This document shows, one piece after another, positions 21,926 through 29,394 of a DNA stretch of 48,103 nucleotides. Both the position numbers and the translations under genes were made by a program. Positions within the stretch are counted from its first letter, which is position 1. Every line of letters begins with the position of its first letter. Source of the DNA: a virus; the IMG/VR virus record IMGVR_UViG_3300046520_000148, positions 1 through 48,103 of that record; one strand, written 5' to 3'. The notes under the pieces are model-generated. The model saw only the letters and a list, made by a program, of their open reading frames with translations. It was not told where the DNA came from and did not search any database.

Positions 21926-22985
21926 CGCCACAATCCGGCACGCGGTCTTTCTCGAAAAGTTGAAGGCAGGGGAGGTCGGCAAGTTTGCCCCTTTCCTAAA
22001 AGAGATTGACCGCTCGATTCGCGACAGGCTCACCCAGTCAGATTTGACTGAGTACAACGTCAAACGGCTGGAAGCGCTTCTGAAGGAAGTCGACAGTCTG
22101 CTGCTGGGCATCTTTGACCGCTACAGCTTGCAGTTGAACCTCGACCTGATCGACATCGCCAACTATGAAGCCGAGTTCGAGGCGACGAGCTTGTCCAGGT
22201 CTGCACCGGACAGCGTGTCACTCGATGTTGCGACGCCGACGGCGGCAGCCATCCGGACGGCGGTGCTGACGAATCCACTCAGCGTGCGCGGCGCCGGTGG
22301 CGGGAAGCTGTTGAAGTCGTTTATCAAGGGTTGGACCACCGCTGAGCGTGAGCGTGTTACCGGCACGATCCGGCAGGGTTTCTTCGAAGGCCAAACGAAC
22401 TTCCAGGTGATCCGCAACATTCGCGGCACCAAGGCGGCGGGGTATAAGGATGGCATCCTGGCCACCACCAATCGTAATGCCAGCACGGTCGTACACACGG
22501 CAATTCAGCATGTGTCGTCCCAAGCGCGCATGGAGGTGGCTAAGGCCAATACGGACATCGTGTCCGAGATCGAGATGGTTGCCACGCTGGACAGCAAAAC
22601 CAGTCAGCAATGCCGGTCGATGGATAAACGACGTTTCCCGGTCGATTCCGGGCCGCGCCCACCGTTCCATCCGAACTGTCGAACCACATTTGTCTTGCTG
22701 ACCAAGCTGAGCGAAATATTTGCCAAGGACGCTACACGGGCTTCAGTTGGTGCTGATGGAGCAGGCCAGGTCAGTGCGAGCCTCGACTATTACCACTGGC
22801 TTCAGCAGCAGCCGGCGTCGTTCCAAGACGTGGCCATTGGGCCTGTGCGGGCAAAGCTGTTTCGCGAGGGTGGTCTAAGTGTTGAGCGCTTCGCAGAACT
22901 GCAGCTTGATCGCAATTTCGCGCCGCTGACCCTGGCGGAGATGAAGAGGTTGGAACCTCTAGCATTCGAGCGAGCAGGAATGTGA
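21900..22985 (+). CDS. Head morphogenesis protein (SPP1 gp7 / Mu F-like minor capsid protein)
   Basis: 361 residues. The diagnostic stretch is near residues 205-265: VHTAIQHVSSQARMEVAKAN, then TLDSKTSQQCRSMDKRRFPV, ending in FHPNCRTTF. This family is a minor capsid protein packaged in small numbers and associated with the portal. Its stop codon lies inside a short hairpin followed by T bases, after which a leftward gene begins. Confidence 0.88.
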   Translation: MAANQAILDATIRHAVFLEKLKAGEVGKFAPFLKEIDRSIRDRLTQSDLTEYNVKRLEALLKEVDSLLLGIFDRYSLQLNLDLIDIANYEAEFEATSLSRSAPDSVSLDVATPTAAAIRTAVLTNPLSVRGAGGGKLLKSFIKGWTTAERERVTGTIRQGFFEGQTNFQVIRNIRGTKAAGYKDGILATTNRNASTVVHTAIQHVSSQARMEVAKANTDIVSEIEMVATLDSKTSQQCRSMDKRRFPVDSGPRPPFHPNCRTTFVLLTKLSEIFAKDATRASVGADGAGQVSASLDYYHWLQQQPASFQDVAIGPVRAKLFREGGLSVERFAELQLDRNFAPLTLAEMKRLEPLAFERAGM

Positions 22986-23002
22986 TTGCTCAGCAATCTT
23001 TT
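22984..23002 (+). terminator. Compact terminator overlapping two converging stop codons
   Basis: GATTGC (22984-22989) pairs with GCAATC (22993-22998) over TCA, followed by TTTT. It includes part of the head-gene stop and the stop of the leftward gene, so it may separate the late operon from the moron. Confidence 0.55.
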
Positions 23003-23505
23003 CGCTGTGTGTCTAGCTCCGACATGTATTCGTAGTAGGCGTCTTTCCAATCGGTAACGAGATTTTCGTATTCCTCTTTAATGAACTCAGGCCTTTCGAA
23101 AGATTTGTAGTCCGAAACCCTAATGGTCATCCAGTCGGCCAGTTCACCGGATTTTTCTCCGAGTTTTGAGTTGTTCAACAGCATCAACGAGTAACCAGCT
23201 CTCGAGAAAGCTGCTACGTAAGCAGGCTTTTTCTCTTGAAAACCTGGAGAGGCGCTGCCGGTTGCAAGCGTCGCTAGCGAAACGATAAAGGCGTCACTTT
23301 TGATTCGAGCGTACTCCTCTCTTTTGTCTAGCCGGCTTATACAACTGAGCTTTTCGCTAGACCTGGTCGTTTGCGCGCTGCTTATCCAGGAGGTGACGCT
23401 GGTCGCAAGCACGCCGGTTAGTGTCAGTGCGGATGACAAAACTGCAATCTTTAACGCGTTCTTCAGATTATTTTGGGGTTCATATCTTGATGCCGCTGAT
23501 GCCAT
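22990..23505 (-). CDS. Membrane-anchored accessory protein inserted in the head operon
   Basis: 171 residues from ATG at 23503-23505 (AGGAG ten bases upstream). One hydrophobic segment near the N-terminus (ALKIAVLSSALTLTGVLATSV, about 17-37) is followed by a soluble, Lys/Glu-rich domain. No domain recognised. It reads against the head genes and is flanked by terminator-like hairpins (22984 and 23565), so it is likely an independently expressed moron, possibly acting at the cell envelope of the lysogen. Confidence 0.6.
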   Translation of the reverse strand: MASAASRYEPQNNLKNALKIAVLSSALTLTGVLATSVTSWISSAQTTRSSEKLSCISRLDKREEYARIKSDAFIVSLATLATGSASPGFQEKKPAYVAAFSRAGYSLMLLNNSKLGEKSGELADWMTIRVSDYKSFERPEFIKEEYENLVTDWKDAYYEYMSELDTQRKDC

Positions 23506-23564
23506 TTTTATTTGTCTCCTAAAAGAACGGCATTGAAAGGCTTTAACACTGGAAACGCAACGTG

Positions 23565-23586
23565 ACCCGCTCAGGCGGGTTTTTTT
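23565..23586 (+). terminator. Terminator before the scaffold gene
   Basis: ACCCGC (23565-23570) pairs with GCGGGT (23575-23580) over TCAG, followed by seven T. It faces rightward inside the late operon, so late transcription must pass it, either by antitermination or incomplete stopping. Confidence 0.7.
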
Positions 23587-23629
23587 ACGCCTGCAAAGCG
23601 GGCAACTCATACCCAAGGGGTGCATCAAC

Positions 23630-24364
23630 GTGGCAGAAGAAAACGAAATCGACCTGGAAAACCCGGCAATCAAGGCCGCTATCGCGACTGCCGTTGAAGC
23701 ATCCGTTTCCGGACTGAAAACCAAGAACACCGAGCTGCTGGGCAAGTTGAAAGACACCACCGGCAAGCTGACCCAATTCGAAGCCCAGTTTGAAGGCATC
23801 GACATCGACATCGACGCCGTCAAAGGCCTGCTGAGCCGGGCGGGCCAGGATGAAGAAACCAAGCTGCTGACCGAGGGCAAGGTAGACGAAGTCTTCAATC
23901 GACGAACTGAACGCCTGCGTGGTGACTATGACAAGCAGTTGAAGGCCGTAACTGGTCGCGCTGAGAAGGCAGAAGCCTTCGCTACCAAGTTTCAGGGCAA
24001 AGTCCTGGGCGACTCGGTGCGCGGCGCGGCACTGAAAGCCGGCGCACTGCCGGAAGCAACCGACGACATCATCCTGCGCGCCAAGGGCGTGTTTTCACTG
24101 AACGAAGAGGGCGAGGCGGTCGCCGTCGATGAGTCTGGTCAGACCATCCTCGGGAAAGACGGCAAAACCCCTCTGACTCCGTTCGAGTGGGCGGAATCAT
24201 TGCGCGAAAGCGCGCCTCACCTGTGGCCGAGGGCTTCAGGGACACAAGCCCCGGGCGGGGGTGGCGGCCAGGCTGCATTCAAGCGCTCCGAAATGACCTC
24301 CGAGCAGAAGCGCGACTACCAGCGCAAGCACGGCCAAACCGCATACCTGCAATTGCCCAAGTAA
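23630..24364 (+). CDS. Capsid scaffolding protein
   Basis: 244 residues from GTG at 23630 with AAGGGG upstream. It is highly charged with helical stretches (VEASVSGLKTKNTELLGKLK, then LKAVTGRAEKAEAFATKFQG), lies directly before the major capsid gene, and has a Gly-rich linker and basic C-terminus (FKRSEMTSEQKRDYQRKHGQ), which in scaffolds often binds the coat. No sequence signature beyond this; the call rests on composition and position. Confidence 0.75.
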   Translation: MAEENEIDLENPAIKAAIATAVEASVSGLKTKNTELLGKLKDTTGKLTQFEAQFEGIDIDIDAVKGLLSRAGQDEETKLLTEGKVDEVFNRRTERLRGDYDKQLKAVTGRAEKAEAFATKFQGKVLGDSVRGAALKAGALPEATDDIILRAKGVFSLNEEGEAVAVDESGQTILGKDGKTPLTPFEWAESLRESAPHLWPRASGTQAPGGGGGQAAFKRSEMTSEQKRDYQRKHGQTAYLQLPK

Positions 24365-24376
24365 GGGGACTCTCCC

Positions 24377-25327
24377 ATGGCTACAACTGTTAACAGCGAC
24401 CTGATCATCTACAACGATGAGGCGCAAACCGCATACCTGGAACGTGTTCAGGACAATCTCGACGTCTTCAACGTATCGTCCAACGGCGCGATCGTACTCG
24501 ACAACGAGCTGATCGAAGGTGACTTCCGCAAACGCTCCTTCTACAAAATCGGCGGATCGCTGGAGCACCGCGACGTCAACTCCGTCGGCAAGGTGACCGC
24601 CAAGAAGATCGGCGCCGGCGAAGCGGTTGGCGTCAAAGCGCCTTGGAAGTACGGCCCGTACCAGACCACCGAAGAGGCGTTCAAACGTCGCGGTCGTCCG
24701 GTCGATGAGTTCTCCCAGATTATCGGTGCCGACGTGGCCGACGCTACCCTGGAAGGCTTCATCCAGTACGCTACCGCTGCGTTGCGCGCTGCCATCAGCT
24801 CCAACGCCGGTATGGTGGTCACGGCCAACATTGAAACCGACGGCAAAAAGACTCTGACCCGCGGCATGCGCAAGTTCGGCGATAAGTTCGGCCGCATTGC
24901 GCTGTGGGTCATGCACTCCAGCGCCTACTTCGATATCGTCGACGAGGCCATAGCCAACAAAGTCTACGAAGAGGCCGGTGTCGTGATTTATGGGGGCCTC
25001 CCGGGCACCCTCGGCAAGCCTGTGCTGGTGACCGATACCGCTCCAGCAGACGTGATCTTCGGCCTGCTTCCGAATGCCGTGGTGATCACCGAGTCCCAAG
25101 CCCCAGGCTTCCGCTCGTACAACGTGGACGACGAGGAAAACCTCGGTATCGGCTACCGCGCCGAGGGCACTGTCAACATCGACGTGCTGGGTTACAGCTG
25201 GAAGGACGCCGTCGGCGGCGCGAACCCAACTTTGGCGGCCGTTGGTTCGGCAGCCAACTGGGTCAAGCACTCCGATAGCGACAAGGTCACCGCCGGCGTG
25301 ATGATCACCCTGACGACCACTCCTTAA
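24377..25327 (+). CDS. Major capsid protein
   Basis: 316 residues from ATG at 24377. It follows the scaffold gene and has a beta-rich sequence without a long delta domain (RDVNSVGKVTAKKIGAGEAV, then FGRIALWVMHSSAYFDIVDEA, then KPVLVTDTAPAD). These fit major coat proteins found with DUF4055 portals. It should form the icosahedral shell. High G+C and strong codon bias are in keeping with abundant expression, though not measured. Confidence 0.85.
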   Translation: MATTVNSDLIIYNDEAQTAYLERVQDNLDVFNVSSNGAIVLDNELIEGDFRKRSFYKIGGSLEHRDVNSVGKVTAKKIGAGEAVGVKAPWKYGPYQTTEEAFKRRGRPVDEFSQIIGADVADATLEGFIQYATAALRAAISSNAGMVVTANIETDGKKTLTRGMRKFGDKFGRIALWVMHSSAYFDIVDEAIANKVYEEAGVVIYGGLPGTLGKPVLVTDTAPADVIFGLLPNAVVITESQAPGFRSYNVDDEENLGIGYRAEGTVNIDVLGYSWKDAVGGANPTLAAVGSAANWVKHSDSDKVTAGVMITLTTTP

Positions 25328-25374
25328 CGCTCCCCCCCTGACAGCGGTCAGCGATGGCCGCTACGGAGATTTCC

Positions 25375-25983
25375 ATGGAACTCATCTATTCCACTCAAAG
25401 CTCCGGCTTTGATCCAGATAAGCGCTACCGTAACCCTGAGCACTTTGATCGAGCAGAAGCGGGCGTGACCGGTGTTGTTGTGGTCGGCGATTGGCCGAAG
25501 GTCGTTGATGCCTACGAGAATGTCGGCGTCGAAGTGACGCTGAGCGAGGCGGCGCCACGCCTGGTGCTGGTTGCTGGGGCTAGTGAAAACAAGGCCGAAC
25601 TCGAAGAGCTGATCAGCAAGCTGCGCATCGAAAGCGATATGGTCCGAGCTGTCATTGATGGGCTTGACGCTGGCGAGATTGAAAAACCGGAAGCCGGCGA
25701 GCTCGCAATCCGTCTGTTTCAGGCGCTCGACGGCATCCGCCTTCAGATGGTCGATCTGGCCGGTCAGCGTGATTCCGAAGCTGAGCGCGCGCGAGCACTG
25801 CAAAAGCAGGTGGACGATCTATTGGTTCAAGCTGCCCAAGCAAAGCTGGAAACAGACGAAACCAAAGAAGCAAAGGTCATTGCTGAACTGAAAGCCCAGC
25901 TCGATGCGGCTGGCGTCGCCTATCGGGCCAATGCCTCGAAAGAATCCTTGGAAAAGCTCGTCTCTGACCTGCCCAAGGCGTGA
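25375..25983 (+). CDS. Structural protein with C-terminal HeH/LEM-type domain
   Basis: 202 residues from ATG at 25375 (GGAG six bases upstream). The first 70 residues look beta-rich (YNIS-type head protein N-terminus, GVTGVVVVGDWPKVVDAYENV). A helical middle follows, then a C-terminal helix-extended-helix motif (IAELKAQLDAAGVAYRANASK, then SLEKLVSDL). Short LEM/HeH tails occur in capsid-adjacent proteins and often bind DNA. It lies between coat and connector genes. Confidence 0.65.
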   Translation: MELIYSTQSSGFDPDKRYRNPEHFDRAEAGVTGVVVVGDWPKVVDAYENVGVEVTLSEAAPRLVLVAGASENKAELEELISKLRIESDMVRAVIDGLDAGEIEKPEAGELAIRLFQALDGIRLQMVDLAGQRDSEAERARALQKQVDDLLVQAAQAKLETDETKEAKVIAELKAQLDAAGVAYRANASKESLEKLVSDLPKA

Positions 25984-26045
25984 TACTGCTGGCTACCGGT
26001 AACCCGGCGGCCAATCATTCAAAGCTCAATTCAGCGAGTTGATCC

Positions 26046-26549
26046 ATGACACTCATCATCGAGGACGGCACCGGCAAGCCAGACGCAGAAAGCTACGCGA
26101 GCACCGAGGACTTGGTCATGTACGCCGGCAAGTTCGGCGTGACCATCCCGGCGGATGTTACTGCGCAAGAAGCACTGCTTCGCCGGTCCGCCTTGGCGAT
26201 GGATGGCATGACATGGAAGGGGCGCAAGACGGACAGCGATCAGGCTCTGGCCTGGCCGCGCCGAGGGGTTGAGTTGGATTGTCAGATCAAACCTGACAAC
26301 TACCTGCCGGCTCGCATCCAGTATGGCCAGATGGCCTTGGCCGCCGAGATTCACGCCGACGACATCGATCCACCAGAGAAACGCAAAGGTGCGGTAACGC
26401 TGGAGCGTGTCGAAGGCGCCGTGACTCGCGAGTATGCGACGATCCCGAACACCAGCGGTCGACTGTTGCCGGCGGCGCCGGATCGGCCGAGCGCTACGCA
26501 GTTCGCCGACTACTTACAGAAGCGGGGCCTGTTCGCCGTCCGCGCATAG
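26046..26549 (+). CDS. Head-tail connector protein (putative DnaT-like, adaptor)
   Basis: 167 residues from ATG at 26046, with only a weak ribosome site. The motif set ESYASTEDLVMYAGKFG, then LLRRSALAMDGMTWKGRK, QALAWPRRGV and ARIQYGQMALAAEI, is typical of the phage protein family annotated as DnaT-like single-strand DNA-binding; its place after the coat protein indicates a head-completion adaptor instead. The replication label for this family is probably misleading. Confidence 0.75.
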   Translation: MTLIIEDGTGKPDAESYASTEDLVMYAGKFGVTIPADVTAQEALLRRSALAMDGMTWKGRKTDSDQALAWPRRGVELDCQIKPDNYLPARIQYGQMALAAEIHADDIDPPEKRKGAVTLERVEGAVTREYATIPNTSGRLLPAAPDRPSATQFADYLQKRGLFAVRA

Positions 26550-26565
26550 CTGAAACGGAGCCTCC

Positions 26566-26934
26566 ATGGCCTTCTACGACGAAATGGCCGTGATGGCTCT
26601 GGAGATGATCACAGAGTTCGGCCAGCCCGTGACCATCCGCGCAACAACCGTCGGCGAGTACGACCCAGAAACCGGGAGCGCGCCGCCCGACACCATCACC
26701 GAGCAGACCGCTCAAGGCATCCTGCTCGACTTCACCGGTCAAGAATTCCAGAACAACAGCCTGATCAAGCAGGGCGATAAGAAGCTCAAGATCGCCGCGC
26801 AGGGGCTTGAGTGGGTGCCTGACCTACTGAACAAGGTCATTGTTCAGGGACGGACCTGGTCAATCGTACCTCCGCTGAAAGAGGTCAATCCAGCCGGCAC
26901 GCCAATTCTTTACGAGCTGCAGGTGCGGTCATGA
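26566..26934 (+). CDS. Head-tail stopper-like protein
   Basis: 122 residues from ATG at 26566. It is beta-rich with conserved-looking points (GQPVTIRATTVGEYDPETGS, then LIKQGDKKLKIAAQGLEW, and GRTWSIVPPLKEVNPAGTPI). Position between the adaptor and the gp10/Z-like gene is that of the stopper that closes the head before tail joining. It overlaps the next gene by four bases. Confidence 0.7.
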   Translation: MAFYDEMAVMALEMITEFGQPVTIRATTVGEYDPETGSAPPDTITEQTAQGILLDFTGQEFQNNSLIKQGDKKLKIAAQGLEWVPDLLNKVIVQGRTWSIVPPLKEVNPAGTPILYELQVRS

Positions 26935-27527
26935 ATCGCGCCGGCGCCGGCCAGTCCGGCAGCTTCGCACTGAGCCTTGCCGAGTTCGCAGTCCAGGCTA
27001 CGGAAGCCATCGATGCAAGCTTGCGCGAGATCATCATCGAGGTCGGCAGCAGCGTTATCCGCATGTCACCGGTGGGCAACCCTGAGATATGGGCGCAGAA
27101 CACTGTGGCCCATCAGTACAACAAGGCCGTAGACGATCACAACAGCGATTTGCGCAGCGATCCGGCCAATCTGACGAAGGCGGGGCGGCTCAAGCTTGGG
27201 CGCAAACTGAACGATGGCATGGACATCGTTGCCCCTCAGGGATATGTCGGCGGACGATTCCGGGCCAACTGGCATCTTTCAATCGATGTGGTCGAGAACG
27301 TCACCTTCGATGAGGTTGATCCGAGCGGCCAGGAGACGATTGCTGCACTGGTTTCGGCGGTTAGCGATTTCACCGCCGGACAGACTGCCTACCTCATCAA
27401 CAACCTGCCATATGCCATCCCGCTCGAGTTCGGGCATTCGACCCAGGCACCCGGCGGCATGGTCCGCATCACCGTGGCCCGCTTCCAGCAGATCGTGCTG
27501 GAGGCCATCAGGAACAACCAGATATGA
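26931..27527 (+). CDS. Tail-completion / HK97 gp10-like protein
   Basis: 198 residues from ATG at 26931 (ATGA overlap). The segment RFRANWHLSIDV and, near the C-terminus, YLINNLPYAIPLEFGHSTQAPGGMVRITVARF are typical of the HK97 gp10 / lambda Z-type family, which completes the tail top for joining to the head. It is coupled to the tail terminator gene by a four-base overlap. Confidence 0.8.
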   Translation: MNRAGAGQSGSFALSLAEFAVQATEAIDASLREIIIEVGSSVIRMSPVGNPEIWAQNTVAHQYNKAVDDHNSDLRSDPANLTKAGRLKLGRKLNDGMDIVAPQGYVGGRFRANWHLSIDVVENVTFDEVDPSGQETIAALVSAVSDFTAGQTAYLINNLPYAIPLEFGHSTQAPGGMVRITVARFQQIVLEAIRNNQI

Positions 27528-27940
27528 GCCACAACATCATTGCCTCAATCTACGAGGCCAAGCTGATCGCCTGGGCTAAGGCGTTGCCGGTACCGCCGAA
27601 GGTCGTTGTCGAGAACGAGGCCTACACGCCCGTTGACGGCGCCACTTACCTGAAGGCTTTCACGCTACCGGCGGACACCGCGAGCAACACGCTCGGTGGC
27701 GACCACAAGCAGTACACCGGCGTGTTTCAGGTCAGCATCGTGACGCCATCGGGGAAGTACCGCGGCGCAGCCGGTACACTGGTTGATCAGATCGCCGCCT
27801 TGTTCCCGCTGTATGAGCGAAACACGAAAGGCGCGCTGACCGTTGTCACCATGACACCAGTCGACCCCGGCCCTGCAATTCCCGACGACACGACCTTCAC
27901 TGTACCGGTCTCTTTTCAATACCGAGCCGACACAAACTAA
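27524..27940 (+). CDS. Tail terminator protein (DUF4128, lambda U-like)
   Basis: 138 residues from ATG at 27524. The core VENEAYTPVDGATYLKAFTLPAD, QYTGVFQVSIVTPSGKYRGA and LVDQIAALFP fits DUF4128, whose members form the ring that ends tail-tube growth. It stands directly before the tube gene, as in lambda (Z-U-V). A small palindrome GCCCATTGGGC at 27944-27954 and a hairpin follow its stop. Confidence 0.85.
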   Translation: MSHNIIASIYEAKLIAWAKALPVPPKVVVENEAYTPVDGATYLKAFTLPADTASNTLGGDHKQYTGVFQVSIVTPSGKYRGAAGTLVDQIAALFPLYERNTKGALTVVTMTPVDPGPAIPDDTTFTVPVSFQYRADTN

Positions 27941-27961
27941 TCCGCCCATTGGGCAACCCAG

Positions 27962-27981
27962 AACCCGCCTGTGCGGGTTTT
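27962..27981 (+). terminator. Hairpin before the tail-tube gene
   Basis: AACCCGC (27962-27968) pairs with GCGGGTT (27973-27979) over CTGT, followed by TTG. The T-run is short, so it may act as attenuator or mRNA end rather than full terminator. The ribosome site AGAGGA follows 16-21 bases later. Confidence 0.5.
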
Positions 27982-28006
27982 GTCATTTCTGCAAAGAGGA
28001 AAACCC

Positions 28007-28654
28007 ATGAGCGTCAAGATTCCCAATGGCACGACCTTCGAGATCGCCAGCGTTCTGAGCGTCCCGAAGCCATTCACCGCGATCACCAACGCCAAGCCCG
28101 CAGTGCTGACCGCTGCCGCGCACGGTATGGCCAATGGCGACGTGATTGTCATTGATTCGGCGTGGGCGAAGCTGAACGGCCGCCCTGCGCGAGTGATTGA
28201 TTCCGATGTGGGCGATTTCGCGGCCGAGGGCGTGGATACCACTAGCGTCAAAAACTATCCGGCAGGCTCCGGTGCGGGATCGGTTCGTGCTGCGTCCGGC
28301 TGGACCCAAATCGCTCAGATCACCGAGCCGACCGCAAACGGCGGTGAGCAGCAGTTCCTGACCTACGGCTTCCTCGAAGACGACGATGATCGTCAGTTGC
28401 CCACCACCAAGTCGGCCAGCAGCATGACCCTGCCAGTTGCAGATGATCCTGCTCAGGCATACGTCGCAGTGGTGGAAGCCGCCGATGAAGACAAGGAGCC
28501 GCGACTGGTTCGCGCCAATCTTCCCGGTGGCGCGACCATCTACTACTACGCGTATGTGTCGATCACTGCGACCCCAACGCTGAGCCGCAACAACATCATG
28601 ACGCGGACCATCACGCTGTCGTTCGCCTCCCGTCCAACACGCTACAACGCCTAA
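28007..28654 (+). CDS. Major tail tube protein (lambda V-like)
   Basis: 215 residues from ATG at 28007 (GAGGA upstream). It has beta-rich tube-type sequence (PNGTTFEIASVLSVPKPFTA, then VNWS-free loops, GEQQFLTYGFLEDDDDRQLP, and FASRPTRYNA at the end). Position between the tail terminator and the G/GT pair, and its length, support the tail tube assignment. It should polymerise around the tape measure to make the long flexible tail. Confidence 0.8.
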   Translation: MSVKIPNGTTFEIASVLSVPKPFTAITNAKPAVLTAAAHGMANGDVIVIDSAWAKLNGRPARVIDSDVGDFAAEGVDTTSVKNYPAGSGAGSVRAASGWTQIAQITEPTANGGEQQFLTYGFLEDDDDRQLPTTKSASSMTLPVADDPAQAYVAVVEAADEDKEPRLVRANLPGGATIYYYAYVSITATPTLSRNNIMTRTITLSFASRPTRYNA

Positions 28655-28663
28655 GGGGATCTC

Positions 28664-29047
28664 ATGGCAAAGTTTTCCATCGCGCCGAAGCCAACGTTCA
28701 CCGTCGATGTGGCGATCCCTCAGGTGGGCGGCAGGCCCGCAATGGTTCCGTTCACCTTCAAGTATCGAGACCGTACGGCCCTGGCCGAACTATTCGATGA
28801 CTGGCAGGTGAAAGCCGAAGCGCTGGGCGAGCGCTTCAAAGACACCCGGCCCACTCTCACTGAAATCACCGCTGCGGAAGTGGAGCAGGGAGTCGAGCAG
28901 ATCAAGGACCTGGTTGTGGCATGGGGTTTCAACGACAAGCTCAACGACGAGTCGATCATCGCTCTGGTGAAGAGCTGCATCGGCGTCTCGGATGCTGTCG
29001 TGAGGGCCTACAGCGAAGCCTTCGGCAAGGCCCGCTTGGGAAACTGA
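28664..29047 (+). CDS. Tail assembly chaperone, short form (lambda G-like)
   Basis: 127 residues from ATG at 28664. Residues FTFKYRDRTALAELFDDW and the helical C-terminus (GVEQIKDLVVAWGFNDKLND) fit the tail assembly chaperone family that coats the tape measure. The frame ends TTG GGA AAC TGA, and the heptamer GGGAAAC (29038-29044) allows a -1 shift into the following frame, giving a longer fusion. Confidence 0.85.
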   Translation: MAKFSIAPKPTFTVDVAIPQVGGRPAMVPFTFKYRDRTALAELFDDWQVKAEALGERFKDTRPTLTEITAAEVEQGVEQIKDLVVAWGFNDKLNDESIIALVKSCIGVSDAVVRAYSEAFGKARLGN

Positions 29048-29367
29048 CCGCCGCTGCCCGTGCGCTCTATGAGTCCGATGGTTCCGCTGAGCAGATGGCG
29101 ATGTTCGGCTTCTCGCCAGAGGACTACGACGAAACCTTCGAAGTTTGGCCTGACAACTGGAGGTCGTTCCTCGTCATGGACTCGATGGGGACTCAGTGGC
29201 GCACGGGCGCATGCGGCGCAACCGGACTCGATTACGGCGTCCTGCCCGACGTGATGAAGCTCGTCGGAGTTCCGGCGAAGGATCGCCCAGGCGTGTTTCA
29301 GGACATCCGCGTAATGGAATCGGAAGCCATCGCGGTCATGGCGGAAGCACGCGACAACAACCCGTAA
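28664..29367 (+). CDS. Tail assembly chaperone, frameshifted long form (lambda GT-like, DUF1799 C-terminus)
   Basis: A -1 frameshift at GGGAAAC joins the 127 residues of the short form to 107 more (starting LTAAARALYESDGSAEQ), for about 234 in all. The extension has the DUF1799 pattern (MFGFSPEDYDETFEVWPDNW, then YGVLPDVMKLVGVP). It has no credible independent start or ribosome site. In lambda, G and GT are made in a fixed ratio from the same kind of slip, and GT recruits the tube protein through its T part. Confidence 0.85.
29038..29044 (+). promoter_or_regulatory. Programmed -1 ribosomal frameshift site
   Basis: GGGAAAC in the phase G GGA AAC is a perfect X XXY YYZ heptamer, directly before the zero-frame stop TGA at 29045-29047. 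Lambda uses GGGAAAG at the same point. The -1 frame continues open to 29367. Confidence 0.88.
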
Positions 29368-29394
29368 TCACGGGCACTTACTCAAGGTGAGTCG

